From positions 1 to 64,000 of the forward strand of contig JAJFMD010000004.1 in NCBI GenBank assembly GCA_021772335.1: a DNA stretch of 64,000 nucleotides. Reading direction: 5' to 3'. Shown here piece by piece: positions 27,464 to 37,523 of the stretch. The number at the start of each line of letters is the position of its first letter. The first letter of the stretch is position 1. Position numbers and translations under genes: made by a program. The stretch is from Chlamydiota bacterium (GTDB lineage: Bacteria > Chlamydiota > Chlamydiia > Chlamydiales > Rhabdochlamydiaceae). The notes beneath the pieces are model-generated. The model saw only the letters and a program-made list of their open reading frames with translations, did not search any database and was not told where the DNA came from.

Positions 27464-30400
27464 TTGATAAAGAAAACCAGAAAATCTCCCGTTTCAAAAC
27501 AACAACTCGGAATGCTCACTGATATTGAAATCAAAAACGACCCTTCCATTTACCATATTGCCAAAGCAATTCGAATTAGTAAAAAATTAGATCCAAATAA
27601 GCTTAAGAATGCCTTCGATCTTTTCTTTCATAGACATGACATTCTTAGTCAGACATTTATAAAAGAAGAGAATCTTTGGTATTCTCATAAAAATACTTCC
27701 TTGAATGAAGTATTCTCCGTATTAGAAATAGAAGATTCTGAAATAACTTCATTTTTTGAGAAAGAGCTTAAAAAACCTTTTGACATCCAAAACGGACCTC
27801 TTTTTAAAGTCTTTCACATCAGAAGCGCAGATCATGACCATATTTTCTTTCATGCTCATCATCTCGTAATAGATCTATGGTCCTTAGGGATTTTTCTAGA
27901 GGAACTTTTTTCTCTTTATAATGGAGAACATTTAGCCTCATTCCCCGGGCAGTATCAAGAGTATATTTCTTTTCAACAAGAAAATCTTGAATCCAATCAA
28001 TCTTATATGTCCCTAGATTATTGGAAAAAAATGAGTCATGAATATCTAGGGAATTTAGGATACATTGAATCGAGAAATGAGAAAAAAGAAAGTAAGGATT
28101 CGAAGATAGCTCTTCATTCTTTTAATATATCTAAAACTCTTGGAAAGCAGATCCAGGCTATCTCAAAAGAATTTAGAGTTAGACCAGTTTCTTTCTTCTT
28201 AGCAATTTACTCTTATTTGATCTTTTTAAATTCTGGAAAAACCAAAAGCTGCTTTGGCACGACAACACATGGAAGACCCTCCTCTAGGTTTTTTAAATCT
28301 ATAGGGTTATACTCAAATTCTATTCCAATTTTTTCGACAATTCATCTTTCAACACCATTCTTTGAGCATGCAAAAAATCTTCAAAAGCAACTTATTGCTA
28401 ACCTAAAAAAGCATCAACTTCCTTTGTCTCAACTAACTGCAAATGTTGATTTTTTCAAAAATCAAGATACCTCTCAGATTTTCAAGAATATGTTCGTTTA
28501 TCAACAGGTACCAGCAGTCAATGGAGAACTAAAGAAACTTGCGCTCCCTGCAAGCTCTAATGAAGAAATTTTTTGGAAATCTCATCAACTTTCGTCTTCG
28601 AGTTGGAATCATCCCTTTTCTCCATTTGAATTAACATTCTATATGGATGAAATAGACGGAAATTTTCGTGGCTTAATTGAATATAGAGAAAATCTATTTC
28701 CCTTTGAGAAAATTCAATCACTTTGTAGTCTATTTTTATCGCTCATTGAGTATTTTACTTCAAATCCCTCTGAAAATATTTTTTCTTTTAAGAGCGTTCC
28801 AAAAGTTGCTCCTATCCGTCTTGCATCTCCCTTTTCTACATTAATTGATCACTTCACATCGCTTGCTATTGACAATCCTTCAGTCGCTGCTGTTCAATCT
28901 CAACGGTCACTATCATATCAATCTCTTGATACCCTCTCGAACCAATACGCCCGCTTCTTATTGAAAAGTGGAGCACATCCTGATTCTATTATTGCTGTTC
29001 AAATGAACTTCTGCATTGAGCTCTATATCGTTTTACTTGGAATCTGGAAGATTGGGGCAACACTAGTGCCCATTGATATTAGTGTCTCTGCAAAACAGCT
29101 TGAAAATATCCTTGAAGATTGCACGCCAAAGTTATTCATTAATCATCTAGATATTCAAGAGTTAAGCGGTTTTTCCACTCAGAAAATTAACCTTTCTACC
29201 TCATGGGAATCTATTGCCTATATCATTTATACCTCTGGCTCTACAGGGAAACCCAAAGGTGTAGCTATCTCACACAAAGCTCTTATGAGCTATCTACATT
29301 CCATTGATAGATTATATTTCTTCAAAGATGCTGTTCATTTTGCAGTTTATTCTTCTTTTTCATTTGATTTGACTCTTACCTCTATCTGTTACCCTATTTT
29401 CAAAGGATTCACGGCTCGGTTTTATGATAGAAATGCTGAAATAAGTACTGTATTGACTGACATCATGAATGACGCAGTAATTTCCCATTTTAAATGCACG
29501 CCTTCTCATTTAAAAATTATTCAATGGCTTGATACTTCTTTGAGTAACATCCGCGAAATCATAGTGGGTGGAGAGCAGCTCTCGACTTTACTTGCTAATG
29601 ATATAAAAAAAAGATTCAAACATCTCCATCAAATTACAAATGAATATGGACCTACTGAAGCAACGATTGGCTGTATTTCCTATCTAGATTTACAGGAAAA
29701 TCATCCTATTGATCATCATGTTCCCATCGGAAAACCTCTGGAAAATACGCTTGCCTTATCAATTGGTCCTACATATGAACCACAAGAAACAAGTAACGAA
29801 CTTGAGCTTTTAATTGGTGGTATAGGGCTTGCATACGGATACTGGAATCAACCCCGCCTCACTGCAGAAAAATTTATTCCTGACCCAAGCAATCCAGGTA
29901 AGAGGCTTTATAAAACTGGCGATATTTGTGAAATCAACTCCAAGGGTGAATATGTCTTTATAAGAAGAGATGACAATCAGATTAAAATCCGAGGGCATCG
30001 TGTTGAACCTAGCTATATAGAAGTCATTCTCCAAAAATGCCCGGACATTTCAAATGCTGCCGTGACTTCCATGTACAGCACCAGAAGTCAATCAATCGTA
30101 CTGGTTGCATATTGCGTGTTGAAAAAAATGGGTTCAATTGAACAAGTCAAAAGTTTTGCCAAATCACAGCTTTCCTCATACATGATACCGTCAGCTTTCA
30201 TCTCTTGCGATGAACTTCCTATTAGCCCAAACGGAAAAATTGACTTGAGCTCTCTTCCCAGAATTGATTCTTGTGATGACGTTTTACCAGTTGAAGATAA
30301 CATTTTAGATTTAGAACAAGAAATGATTGATCTTTTTTCTAAAATTTTAGACATGAAACAAGAGAATATTCGAACAACCCACACTTTTTATGAACTCGGT

Positions 30401-33400
30401 GGAGATTCAATTAAAGCAATTCAAATTGTGGCTCTTGCAAAAGAAAAAGGATGGAAGATAAAAGTTTCAGATATTCTTTCAGGCCTTAGTATCGCTGAGC
30501 TATGTAGAACCTTAGATGCAATAAAAACAAAGAGAAAAGCACGTTTTGAGAACCTGAATTTTTCGATTCCTCTCACTCCTATTCAACAACATTTTTTTAT
30601 CCACACCTATAAAAATCCAAATTATTATCACCAAGCTGTCACTTTAACATCGGCAATGCACTTTGAAGTGGAAAAAATTAAGACCTCCTTAACTCAAATT
30701 TTTCTTGAGCAACCACTACTGCGATCTCGCTTTCCAAATTCAGACCAAGCAGAGCTCTCCGCAGATATCTCTTCTCAATTTACTTTTGAAATTCATGATT
30801 TCAAACAAACTGATAATTACTCTGATCAGCTAGAAAAGATCAAAGAGAGCCTTAAGCAGACTATTTCAATCAAACACGGCCCTCTTTTCCGAGCTGCTTT
30901 AATTCAACTAAAAGAATCAGACGTTCTTTTCCTTGTCTCACATCATCTCATCATTGATGGCGTATCGTGGCATATTTTTTTACAATCTTTTGACCATTAT
31001 TATTCCGGGCTCAATAAAAAATCTAATAATCTTGATCTTCTAGATTCCTTAGATCAATATATCAGTTTTTTTGACAAAAAAACTTCTACATTCCACACCT
31101 TTTCTCATTGTTCCTATCCAATAGATTCTCAAGAGCACCTTCAACTTATTTTAGATAAAAACTCTACAGAATTTTTGTTCAAAGCTGATAAGAAAGTACG
31201 AATAGATGGTATCATCCTCGCTCACCTCTGCCACGTATTAAAAAAATGTCTTGATCTCAAAGAAATCAAATTCGATGTCGAAGGGCACGGGAGAACTTAT
31301 GACAAAGGGCATCAGGAATTCTCAAATCTCATCGGCTGGTTCACAGAACTCTCTACAATAACCATTGACATGGCTAACCATGATTTTAAATCCATTCATC
31401 GACAAGTTAGACATCAATTAAGTCAAAATATCAAAGAAAAAACCACCAGCTCAATCCTATTTAATTATTTAGGGGAAATCAATACAAGGCAATATCGAAA
31501 TTTTGTGTATGAGCCTGAATGGAAAAATCTTATAGATCCTACAAACGAGATTTCCTATTCGATTATCGTCAATGCTGCAATAATTGATGGATCCCTACAG
31601 TTTTTTATCTCATTCGATACAAGCAGTTATCCCGAAACTATTCGTCATCAGATAATGAGCTCTTTAAATGAACAATTGAGATCCAATCTAAAATTCGAAC
31701 AAGACCATTCTAAAATTCCTAGAGATTTTGGAGCCGTTCTCCCTCTTGACGAATGGGATCAATTATTATCCAAGCTTGAAAAAAGAAATCATATTGTTAT
31801 TCAAGATATTGAAGCAATCTCCCCTCTCTTACCTTCCCAAAAGGGAATCTATTTACACTCACTTCAAAATCCCAATCAATACACATATATCCAACAAGTC
31901 ATTTTATCTTTCGATGGGCAAATTGATGACACGCTCCTCCAAGAAGCCTTTGAAGCTTGTATTAAAAGATTTCCAGCGCTTAGAACTTCATTTCATTATG
32001 AAAATTTAAAAATGCCACATCGAGTAGTTCTCAAAAATGAAGCTATCCAAGTAGAAAAAATTGAACAGTCCATAGAAAAACATCTCGAGAAAGATAGAGA
32101 AAAGCGGTTTGATCTTTCAAAAGGACCACTCATTCGTTTTGCTATTGCTACCCATTTACCTACAAAAAATCTCTCTCTTGTTTTTACGTATCATCATCTG
32201 ATTATGGATGGTTGGAGTTTATCGAACTTTTTTAAAACATTTTTAAGAGAACTTGAAAAGATATCTAATAATCAATCAGATACATTTCCCCCTTACACTC
32301 TCTTGACACCGGATTCTGTTACTCCTATTGAAAGCGAAAAACAATACTGGAAAAAGCTTCTAAAGGATATTGACCGTCCTTCAAGTTTTCCAAAAAACCA
32401 CAAAGTTGTAGAGAACTCTACCAAACTGCTCACTTATTCTAGTAAGTTCTCAAAGGATCTTGTCAATCGTCTAGAAATAATTGCTCAAAAAGGTGACGTC
32501 ACACTCTCTTCATTGTTACATGCTCTTTGGACATATTTAGTGTCTCGTTATAGCAACAATAATGATGTCGTATTTGGAACGGTAACTTCTGGAAGAAATG
32601 CAATAGGAGAGCCACATATTGAAGATCAGGTTGATCAACTCAGCATGACAATTCCCCTTAGAAGTAAAATTAGTCATACAATGACTATACTAGACCTAGC
32701 AAAGTCAATTCAAAACCAATTGATTGAAAGTGAAAAGACGAGCTCTCTTTCTACAGGCGAAATCATGTCTCAATCCTCTCTCAATCAGAACCTTTTCGAA
32801 CATATTTTCATTTTTGAAAATTACCCTTTCAGTGGTCAAGCTGCAAAATTAACAAGAACGTTTGCTATCCCTCTCACTTTCAAATCTGCTTCGATCATTG
32901 AATCCTCGCACTATCCTTTCGCAATCAGTTTTTTACCATCCGATGGTTTACATTTAGAAATTCAATATGATCCTAAAGAGTTCAGTGCATTCTTCATTGA
33001 AAATATTGCTCAAGATTTCAATGATCTTTTTGAGCTTATGACAACAAATCCCTATTGCAACATTCATGAAATTAGTTTCGAGAAATCTAAAAAGGTTAGT
33101 CTAAAAAATCTCCCTCTTAAATTTACGAGCATCATTGAAAGATTTTACCACCAAGCAAGCAAATCTCCTCAAAATATAGCTATCGTTCATGAAAACCAAC
33201 AACTCTCCTATGAAAATTTAGATATACTTTCGACAAAGCTTGCCAATTATTTAATAGATCTCGGCTTCGGGCAAGAAGATCTTGTTGGAATCAAAATGCA
33301 AAAATCTATTCCTTGGGTGATTATTTGGCTTGGAATTATGAAAGCCGGATGTACTTACGTTCCCATGAGCACAAAGATCCCAGCTGATCGATTGAGCATG

Positions 33401-34921
33401 ATTCTTTCTCAAACAGACCTCAAGCTGATTATATCTGATTCTGATGATGAAGAGATCCAGAATGTCAATGTACTTAACCAGAGTAAAATATTCAAAGAAA
33501 TGCAGAAATGCACCTCTATCCCCCCTCCTTTTCCAGAACAATTGGCCTATGTATTGTTCACATCGGGATCAACAGGTATTCCAAAAGGTATTGGGGTTCC
33601 ACACAGCTCTATTAGCAATCATCTCCAGTGGATCGAGGATACATTTGATCTATCATCTTCAGATAGAATGTTACAATTGACCGCAGTAACATTTGATGTG
33701 AGCGTTTGTGAATTATATGCAGTCATTGTTGGAGGGACCTTAGTTATCCCCCCTTTCGAAGAAAATATTGATATTATTAACTTGGTCCAAGTTATTCAAT
33801 CAAATCAAGTTTCCTTCTTACAAATGGCTCCCTCTCTCTTAGAAACACTTCTCAATCCAGAGGTAATGAATCAAATTCAATCAGTGAGACAAGTTCTTTG
33901 TGGTGCAGATATTCTCAAGCCTCAATACTTAAAAAAATGGTACGAGCATGGCAATATTTCTCTTACAAATCTCTACGGTTTAACAGAAACCTGTATTGAC
34001 TCCACATATTTTCACTGCTCAAAGCACCAAGAAGAATTGAAAGTTATCCCCATTGGATTCCCAATTGGTAATACACAAACATCAATTTTCGATCCCTGTT
34101 TCTCGATTCCACCAAAATCCGCGATAGGAATGCTTCACATTTCAGGAGAAGGCCTTGGACGAGGTTATTATCGCAATCCGTCTCTTACAGCCGAAAAATT
34201 TGTCCCAAATCCTTATGAAAATGGAAAAAGAATGTTTCATACTGGTGATCAGGTCTACCACTATGAAAAACAGGGACTCATTTTTGTTGGAAGAGCTGAT
34301 AATCAAGTCAAAATTAGAGGATTAAGAGTAGAACTCGATGAAATACGCACTGCTTTAAGTAGACATGAAAACATTCAAAAAGCATTTGTTCAAGTGATAA
34401 ATCGTCAGCCAGGACATACAGTACTTTGTGCCTTTTTTACCGCCGACAAAAAAATAGATCACGAATCTCTTTGTTCATTTCTCTCCGACAAATTGCCAAG
34501 CTACATGATTCCTAATATCTTCGTTCAATTAGAAATATTTCCCCTAACGCCCCATGGAAAGATTGATTCTTCTGCTTTAGAAATCCCTAGAATGAACTCT
34601 ATTCACAGTGGGATAGAATTAAATGAAACTGAAGAAATTTTAGCACGGATTTGGGCTCAGTATTTAAATTTAGATAAAAAAGAGATTTTCCCAAATCAGA
34701 ATTTTTTTGATTTAGGTGGGAATTCTCTGATTATGATGCAAATACACCAATCTGTAAGCAAGCAGTTCAATAAATCTATATCTATAGCTAGTTTCTTTGA
34801 GCATCCAACATTGCGATCACTTGCATCTTTTTTCTCTAATAAATCCCAAACAGATATCAACTTTGATACTCTTCAACTTCGATATGAGAAAAAAAAGGCA
34901 AAGAAAAAAGTAAAACGTTAA
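27464..34921 (+). CDS. NRPS1: C(starter)-A(Asn)-T-E-C-A-T, D-Asn prodrug loading
   Basis: 2485-aa nonribosomal peptide synthetase. Order and key motifs: C1 with HHLVIDLWS (about 132); A1 with YTSGSTGKPKG (590), NEYGPTEAT (725), NGKID (923); T1 GGDSIKA (981); epimerisation domain with HHLIIDGVSWH (1160), EGHGR (1272), FNYLGE (1332); C2 HHLIMDGWS (1576); A2 with FTSGSTGIPKG (2031) and HGKID (2363); T2 GGNSL (2418). The A1 pocket reads DLTKIGEIGK, the asparagine code; A2 reads DVCQLGLIDK, equally close to Ser and Gly codes. A starter C plus D-Asn module matches N-acyl-D-Asn prodrug loading (ClbN-like). The start is TTG with GAGG 5 nt upstream. No thioesterase, so the chain passes on. It converges with the thioesterase gene, 3 bp apart. 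Confidence 0.95.
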   Translation: MIKKTRKSPVSKQQLGMLTDIEIKNDPSIYHIAKAIRISKKLDPNKLKNAFDLFFHRHDILSQTFIKEENLWYSHKNTSLNEVFSVLEIEDSEITSFFEKELKKPFDIQNGPLFKVFHIRSADHDHIFFHAHHLVIDLWSLGIFLEELFSLYNGEHLASFPGQYQEYISFQQENLESNQSYMSLDYWKKMSHEYLGNLGYIESRNEKKESKDSKIALHSFNISKTLGKQIQAISKEFRVRPVSFFLAIYSYLIFLNSGKTKSCFGTTTHGRPSSRFFKSIGLYSNSIPIFSTIHLSTPFFEHAKNLQKQLIANLKKHQLPLSQLTANVDFFKNQDTSQIFKNMFVYQQVPAVNGELKKLALPASSNEEIFWKSHQLSSSSWNHPFSPFELTFYMDEIDGNFRGLIEYRENLFPFEKIQSLCSLFLSLIEYFTSNPSENIFSFKSVPKVAPIRLASPFSTLIDHFTSLAIDNPSVAAVQSQRSLSYQSLDTLSNQYARFLLKSGAHPDSIIAVQMNFCIELYIVLLGIWKIGATLVPIDISVSAKQLENILEDCTPKLFINHLDIQELSGFSTQKINLSTSWESIAYIIYTSGSTGKPKGVAISHKALMSYLHSIDRLYFFKDAVHFAVYSSFSFDLTLTSICYPIFKGFTARFYDRNAEISTVLTDIMNDAVISHFKCTPSHLKIIQWLDTSLSNIREIIVGGEQLSTLLANDIKKRFKHLHQITNEYGPTEATIGCISYLDLQENHPIDHHVPIGKPLENTLALSIGPTYEPQETSNELELLIGGIGLAYGYWNQPRLTAEKFIPDPSNPGKRLYKTGDICEINSKGEYVFIRRDDNQIKIRGHRVEPSYIEVILQKCPDISNAAVTSMYSTRSQSIVLVAYCVLKKMGSIEQVKSFAKSQLSSYMIPSAFISCDELPISPNGKIDLSSLPRIDSCDDVLPVEDNILDLEQEMIDLFSKILDMKQENIRTTHTFYELGGDSIKAIQIVALAKEKGWKIKVSDILSGLSIAELCRTLDAIKTKRKARFENLNFSIPLTPIQQHFFIHTYKNPNYYHQAVTLTSAMHFEVEKIKTSLTQIFLEQPLLRSRFPNSDQAELSADISSQFTFEIHDFKQTDNYSDQLEKIKESLKQTISIKHGPLFRAALIQLKESDVLFLVSHHLIIDGVSWHIFLQSFDHYYSGLNKKSNNLDLLDSLDQYISFFDKKTSTFHTFSHCSYPIDSQEHLQLILDKNSTEFLFKADKKVRIDGIILAHLCHVLKKCLDLKEIKFDVEGHGRTYDKGHQEFSNLIGWFTELSTITIDMANHDFKSIHRQVRHQLSQNIKEKTTSSILFNYLGEINTRQYRNFVYEPEWKNLIDPTNEISYSIIVNAAIIDGSLQFFISFDTSSYPETIRHQIMSSLNEQLRSNLKFEQDHSKIPRDFGAVLPLDEWDQLLSKLEKRNHIVIQDIEAISPLLPSQKGIYLHSLQNPNQYTYIQQVILSFDGQIDDTLLQEAFEACIKRFPALRTSFHYENLKMPHRVVLKNEAIQVEKIEQSIEKHLEKDREKRFDLSKGPLIRFAIATHLPTKNLSLVFTYHHLIMDGWSLSNFFKTFLRELEKISNNQSDTFPPYTLLTPDSVTPIESEKQYWKKLLKDIDRPSSFPKNHKVVENSTKLLTYSSKFSKDLVNRLEIIAQKGDVTLSSLLHALWTYLVSRYSNNNDVVFGTVTSGRNAIGEPHIEDQVDQLSMTIPLRSKISHTMTILDLAKSIQNQLIESEKTSSLSTGEIMSQSSLNQNLFEHIFIFENYPFSGQAAKLTRTFAIPLTFKSASIIESSHYPFAISFLPSDGLHLEIQYDPKEFSAFFIENIAQDFNDLFELMTTNPYCNIHEISFEKSKKVSLKNLPLKFTSIIERFYHQASKSPQNIAIVHENQQLSYENLDILSTKLANYLIDLGFGQEDLVGIKMQKSIPWVIIWLGIMKAGCTYVPMSTKIPADRLSMILSQTDLKLIISDSDDEEIQNVNVLNQSKIFKEMQKCTSIPPPFPEQLAYVLFTSGSTGIPKGIGVPHSSISNHLQWIEDTFDLSSSDRMLQLTAVTFDVSVCELYAVIVGGTLVIPPFEENIDIINLVQVIQSNQVSFLQMAPSLLETLLNPEVMNQIQSVRQVLCGADILKPQYLKKWYEHGNISLTNLYGLTETCIDSTYFHCSKHQEELKVIPIGFPIGNTQTSIFDPCFSIPPKSAIGMLHISGEGLGRGYYRNPSLTAEKFVPNPYENGKRMFHTGDQVYHYEKQGLIFVGRADNQVKIRGLRVELDEIRTALSRHENIQKAFVQVINRQPGHTVLCAFFTADKKIDHESLCSFLSDKLPSYMIPNIFVQLEIFPLTPHGKIDSSALEIPRMNSIHSGIELNETEEILARIWAQYLNLDKKEIFPNQNFFDLGGNSLIMMQIHQSVSKQFNKSISIASFFEHPTLRSLASFFSNKSQTDINFDTLQLRYEKKKAKKKVKR

Positions 34922-34924
34922 CTA

Positions 34925-35644
34925 TTAGTTGAGATGTTTTTTAATAATTTCGAGGAGAAGGCGTGGTGAATTTTGATGATAAAAATGATCTCCTGGTACT
35001 TTAATGTGATCGAATTTACCTTCTGTCAAAGCTTTCCAACCATTAAGTTTATTTTCAGTTACGACTGAATCAGTTTTTCCTGAAATAACAATCAAATCAC
35101 CTGGAATTTTACAGCTATCATCACAAATATAATTTTCAGACATTGCAATATCTGCGCGCAATAGAGGCAAAAACAAATCTAATAACTCTTTTTCTTCGAG
35201 TAAACTTTTTGATAATCCTCCATACCTACTAAGTTCGCATAAAAACTGCTGATCTGAAAGTGTGTGGATTTTCTTCTCTTTTTCTATATTGGGTGCATTC
35301 GAAGCCGATACAAAAGTTTTGATCTCTGAATCTTTTAACTGTCTAGCACATTCAAATGCAATACTAGCTCCCAAGCTATGGCCAAATAAAGCTATTTGAT
35401 TCTTACTTCGAATCAATTCTACTACATCTAAAAGTTCCTCAACGACATTTGAAATTTCATTGTGTAGTGGTTCATCGAAGCGTGTTTCTCTTCCTGGTAA
35501 TTGAACAGCCATGATTTCTATATGATCGGGAAGTAATGATTTCCATTTCTGGTAAATCGAAGCGCCGGCCCCCGAATGGGGGAAACATATCAAGCAATGC
35601 TTGTTCGATGGTATACATTCATTATATGGGAACCAATGATTCAT
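34925..35644 (-). CDS. Type II thioesterase
   Basis: 239-aa alpha/beta hydrolase that removes misloaded groups from carrier proteins. Motifs: CFPHSGAGASIYQKW near the N terminus, VQLPGRETRF, nucleophile FGHSLGASIAFE (GxSxG), Asp in SGKTDSVV and His in PGDHFYH. Length fits RifR/GrsT-type enzymes. The start at 35644 overlaps the membrane protein stop by ATGA, so the 10-gene minus operon ends here. Confidence 0.93.
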   Translation of the reverse strand: MNHWFPYNECIPSNKHCLICFPHSGAGASIYQKWKSLLPDHIEIMAVQLPGRETRFDEPLHNEISNVVEELLDVVELIRSKNQIALFGHSLGASIAFECARQLKDSEIKTFVSASNAPNIEKEKKIHTLSDQQFLCELSRYGGLSKSLLEEKELLDLFLPLLRADIAMSENYICDDSCKIPGDLIVISGKTDSVVTENKLNGWKALTEGKFDHIKVPGDHFYHQNSPRLLLEIIKKHLN

Positions 35645-36156
35645 GATACAATTCCTAATTTCCACCATAATGAAAGAACAAAGACTATCAAAGACACAAT
35701 ACCATCAATACTCATTCCAAAAATAATGGATTTTGCTACTAAATTTTCTTGTTTAGATTGACGCTGATACAGCTCAATGAAGCCTGAAATTTCAGACGTA
35801 AATGAGCAAAAGCAAAATCCAATCAGAGTAGCTACAGCAAAATCAATGGAGAAAAAAGGTGAGAGAACTCCTAAAATACCAAAGGCTCCATCTGCTGCAG
35901 CTATTTCTTTTTGAATTGACTGCCCTTTTTCCCAACCATAACTTTCAGCGATTTGATCTGCATATCTAGGAATCCAATTAGCAATAAAAGCGACAATTCC
36001 ACGAACCCCAACATTCCAAACTAGAAAAGATAGCAAAAAAGCTTTTAGATAAGGGATTTGATAAAATAGATAAACAAATACAGAGCAAGCTAAGCTGCTA
36101 AATAGAAACGATACGCTGTAATAATTAATCGATTTTTCAATTGTCTTTGGGCTCAC
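35641..36156 (-). CDS. Small integral membrane protein (DUF6790-like)
   Basis: 171-aa protein with four predicted membrane helices. The central segment AESYGWEKGQSIQKEIAAAD followed by GAFGILGVLS resembles the DUF6790 membrane family, though I recognise it only loosely. GTG start with GAGGAGG at good spacing, overlapping the peptidase stop by 4 bp. Tight coupling between the prodrug peptidase and the thioesterase suggests it helps maturation, export or immunity, which is inference. Confidence 0.6.
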   Translation of the reverse strand: MSPKTIEKSINYYSVSFLFSSLACSVFVYLFYQIPYLKAFLLSFLVWNVGVRGIVAFIANWIPRYADQIAESYGWEKGQSIQKEIAAADGAFGILGVLSPFFSIDFAVATLIGFCFCSFTSEISGFIELYQRQSKQENLVAKSIIFGMSIDGIVSLIVFVLSLWWKLGIVS

Positions 36157-37523
36157 AATAGCCTCCTCGGTTGTGGTCTATATTTTGTTACCAAATACAT
36201 GCATTCAACGAGAGTGCACATCAACAATATCTGAGATAACTCTACAAATCTAAAAGGCATAAATGCTGCAATAATCCATTCAAAAGGGGGGAAATAAGGC
36301 GTGAAAAAAATGAAATACCATATGATCGTCAATACCCCCATACTAATGAGCAAAAATAACCTTTTTTTCGATATAAAAGCATATCTTTTGCGCTTAAGCA
36401 CTTGGACGAGCATCCAAAAGCCTCTAAATCCTCCAAAAACGGTTAAAAGGATAGCCAGAAGAAAAACAATTCTTTCTTTCCCTTTCTTATCGCGGATGAA
36501 TGATGGTTGATCTAGTCTCAATTCATTTAGCCATTTTTCTACGAGATCACATATGAAAGGATAGCCCCCTTCACCATTTGTTAAGACAACAAACCCCTTA
36601 TTAAGCTGAGGTATAAAAAAAATCCCTGTTCTCCATCCAATATTAGCTCCAAAATGATAATAGAGATCTATCTCATGATTAAGCTGCTCTATTTCAATAC
36701 CTAAGCCATATCCTTCTTTGCTATTATTGCGCATAGATTCTAGCAAAAAACTGTTATCAGAATGCAGTAATCGCTCTACGAATAAGGCCGCATCACTGAT
36801 ACTTGAATACATGCCTGCAGCAGCTTTTTCTACATATGATCTTGTGGGTATGGATCTTCCGAATAAATTATGCGGCGCAGCATAGGATGAGGCAAGATCT
36901 GACTGATATTCAGTTAAGCAATGATTAAGCTCCCACGCATCTAAAAGGGAAACTCTCATAAATTTTTCATAACCGATTCCCAATGCTCTTTCGATGACGA
37001 ATTGCAACAAAGAGTATCCTCCTCCAGAATAGTTGAATTCTCCTCTTCGCTCTTGTGAATATTTTAATTGAGTATGGTTGAAACTTATCCCTTGCAATGA
37101 TTCAAAAAGTGAAGGGTGATTGTTATTAAGATACCCCGGATAGTACGTTTCATTTAGCCCAGAGCTATGCGACAAAAGTTCTCTTATCGTAATTTGTCCC
37201 CAATTCTTATCCATACCCCACATCATGTCATCAATATCTAATGAACTGATTGGCGCATCGAGCGAAACATTATTAGCTAATGACCACCTCAGCATAGCGA
37301 CTGAAAAAAAGGTTTTTGATACAGATGCAAGTTGAAATAATGTCTCGGGATTTACTTTCTTATTTTCGTTGGCATTCCCAATACAAATATATCTTATTTG
37401 TCCCTCATCAATATGAGCAATAGTAGCACCTGGAAGATCATATTTTTTACAAAGTTCCTGGGGAGCAGCAAAACCGTATACCATTGAGAACATCGTGCAA
37501 TACAAAAGAAGAAATCTCAACAC
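36153..37523 (-). CDS. ClbP-like periplasmic D-Asn prodrug-activating peptidase
   Basis: 456-aa serine peptidase of the S12/beta-lactamase fold. A signal peptide covers residues 1-20. Active-site motifs: S67-V-S-K70 (SxxK), Y165-S-G (YxN position) and HFGANIG (third motif). LLSHSSGL is a family marker. Three hydrophobic helices follow the catalytic domain (starting near 353, 385 and 425). Signal peptide, S12 domain and three C-terminal helices is the architecture of ClbP, XcnG and ZmaM, which remove N-acyl-D-Asn in the periplasm. NRPS1 in the same island makes exactly that group. GTG start; 7-bp overlap with the PPTase gene. Confidence 0.88.
   Translation of the reverse strand: MLRFLLLYCTMFSMVYGFAAPQELCKKYDLPGATIAHIDEGQIRYICIGNANENKKVNPETLFQLASVSKTFFSVAMLRWSLANNVSLDAPISSLDIDDMMWGMDKNWGQITIRELLSHSSGLNETYYPGYLNNNHPSLFESLQGISFNHTQLKYSQERRGEFNYSGGGYSLLQFVIERALGIGYEKFMRVSLLDAWELNHCLTEYQSDLASSYAAPHNLFGRSIPTRSYVEKAAAGMYSSISDAALFVERLLHSDNSFLLESMRNNSKEGYGLGIEIEQLNHEIDLYYHFGANIGWRTGIFFIPQLNKGFVVLTNGEGGYPFICDLVEKWLNELRLDQPSFIRDKKGKERIVFLLAILLTVFGGFRGFWMLVQVLKRKRYAFISKKRLFLLISMGVLTIIWYFIFFTPYFPPFEWIIAAFMPFRFVELSQILLMCTLVECMYLVTKYRPQPRRLL

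Noticed and set aside
30550-31700. Reading the second condensation-like domain of NRPS1 as another C domain
   Set aside because: EGHGR, IGWFT and FNYLGE are epimerisation-domain motifs, and a real C domain follows directly.
36153-37523. Reading the peptidase as an antibiotic-resistance beta-lactamase or DD-carboxypeptidase
   Set aside because: The three C-terminal membrane helices and the D-Asn-loading NRPS in the same island fit the ClbP type; ordinary AmpC-type enzymes lack such helices.
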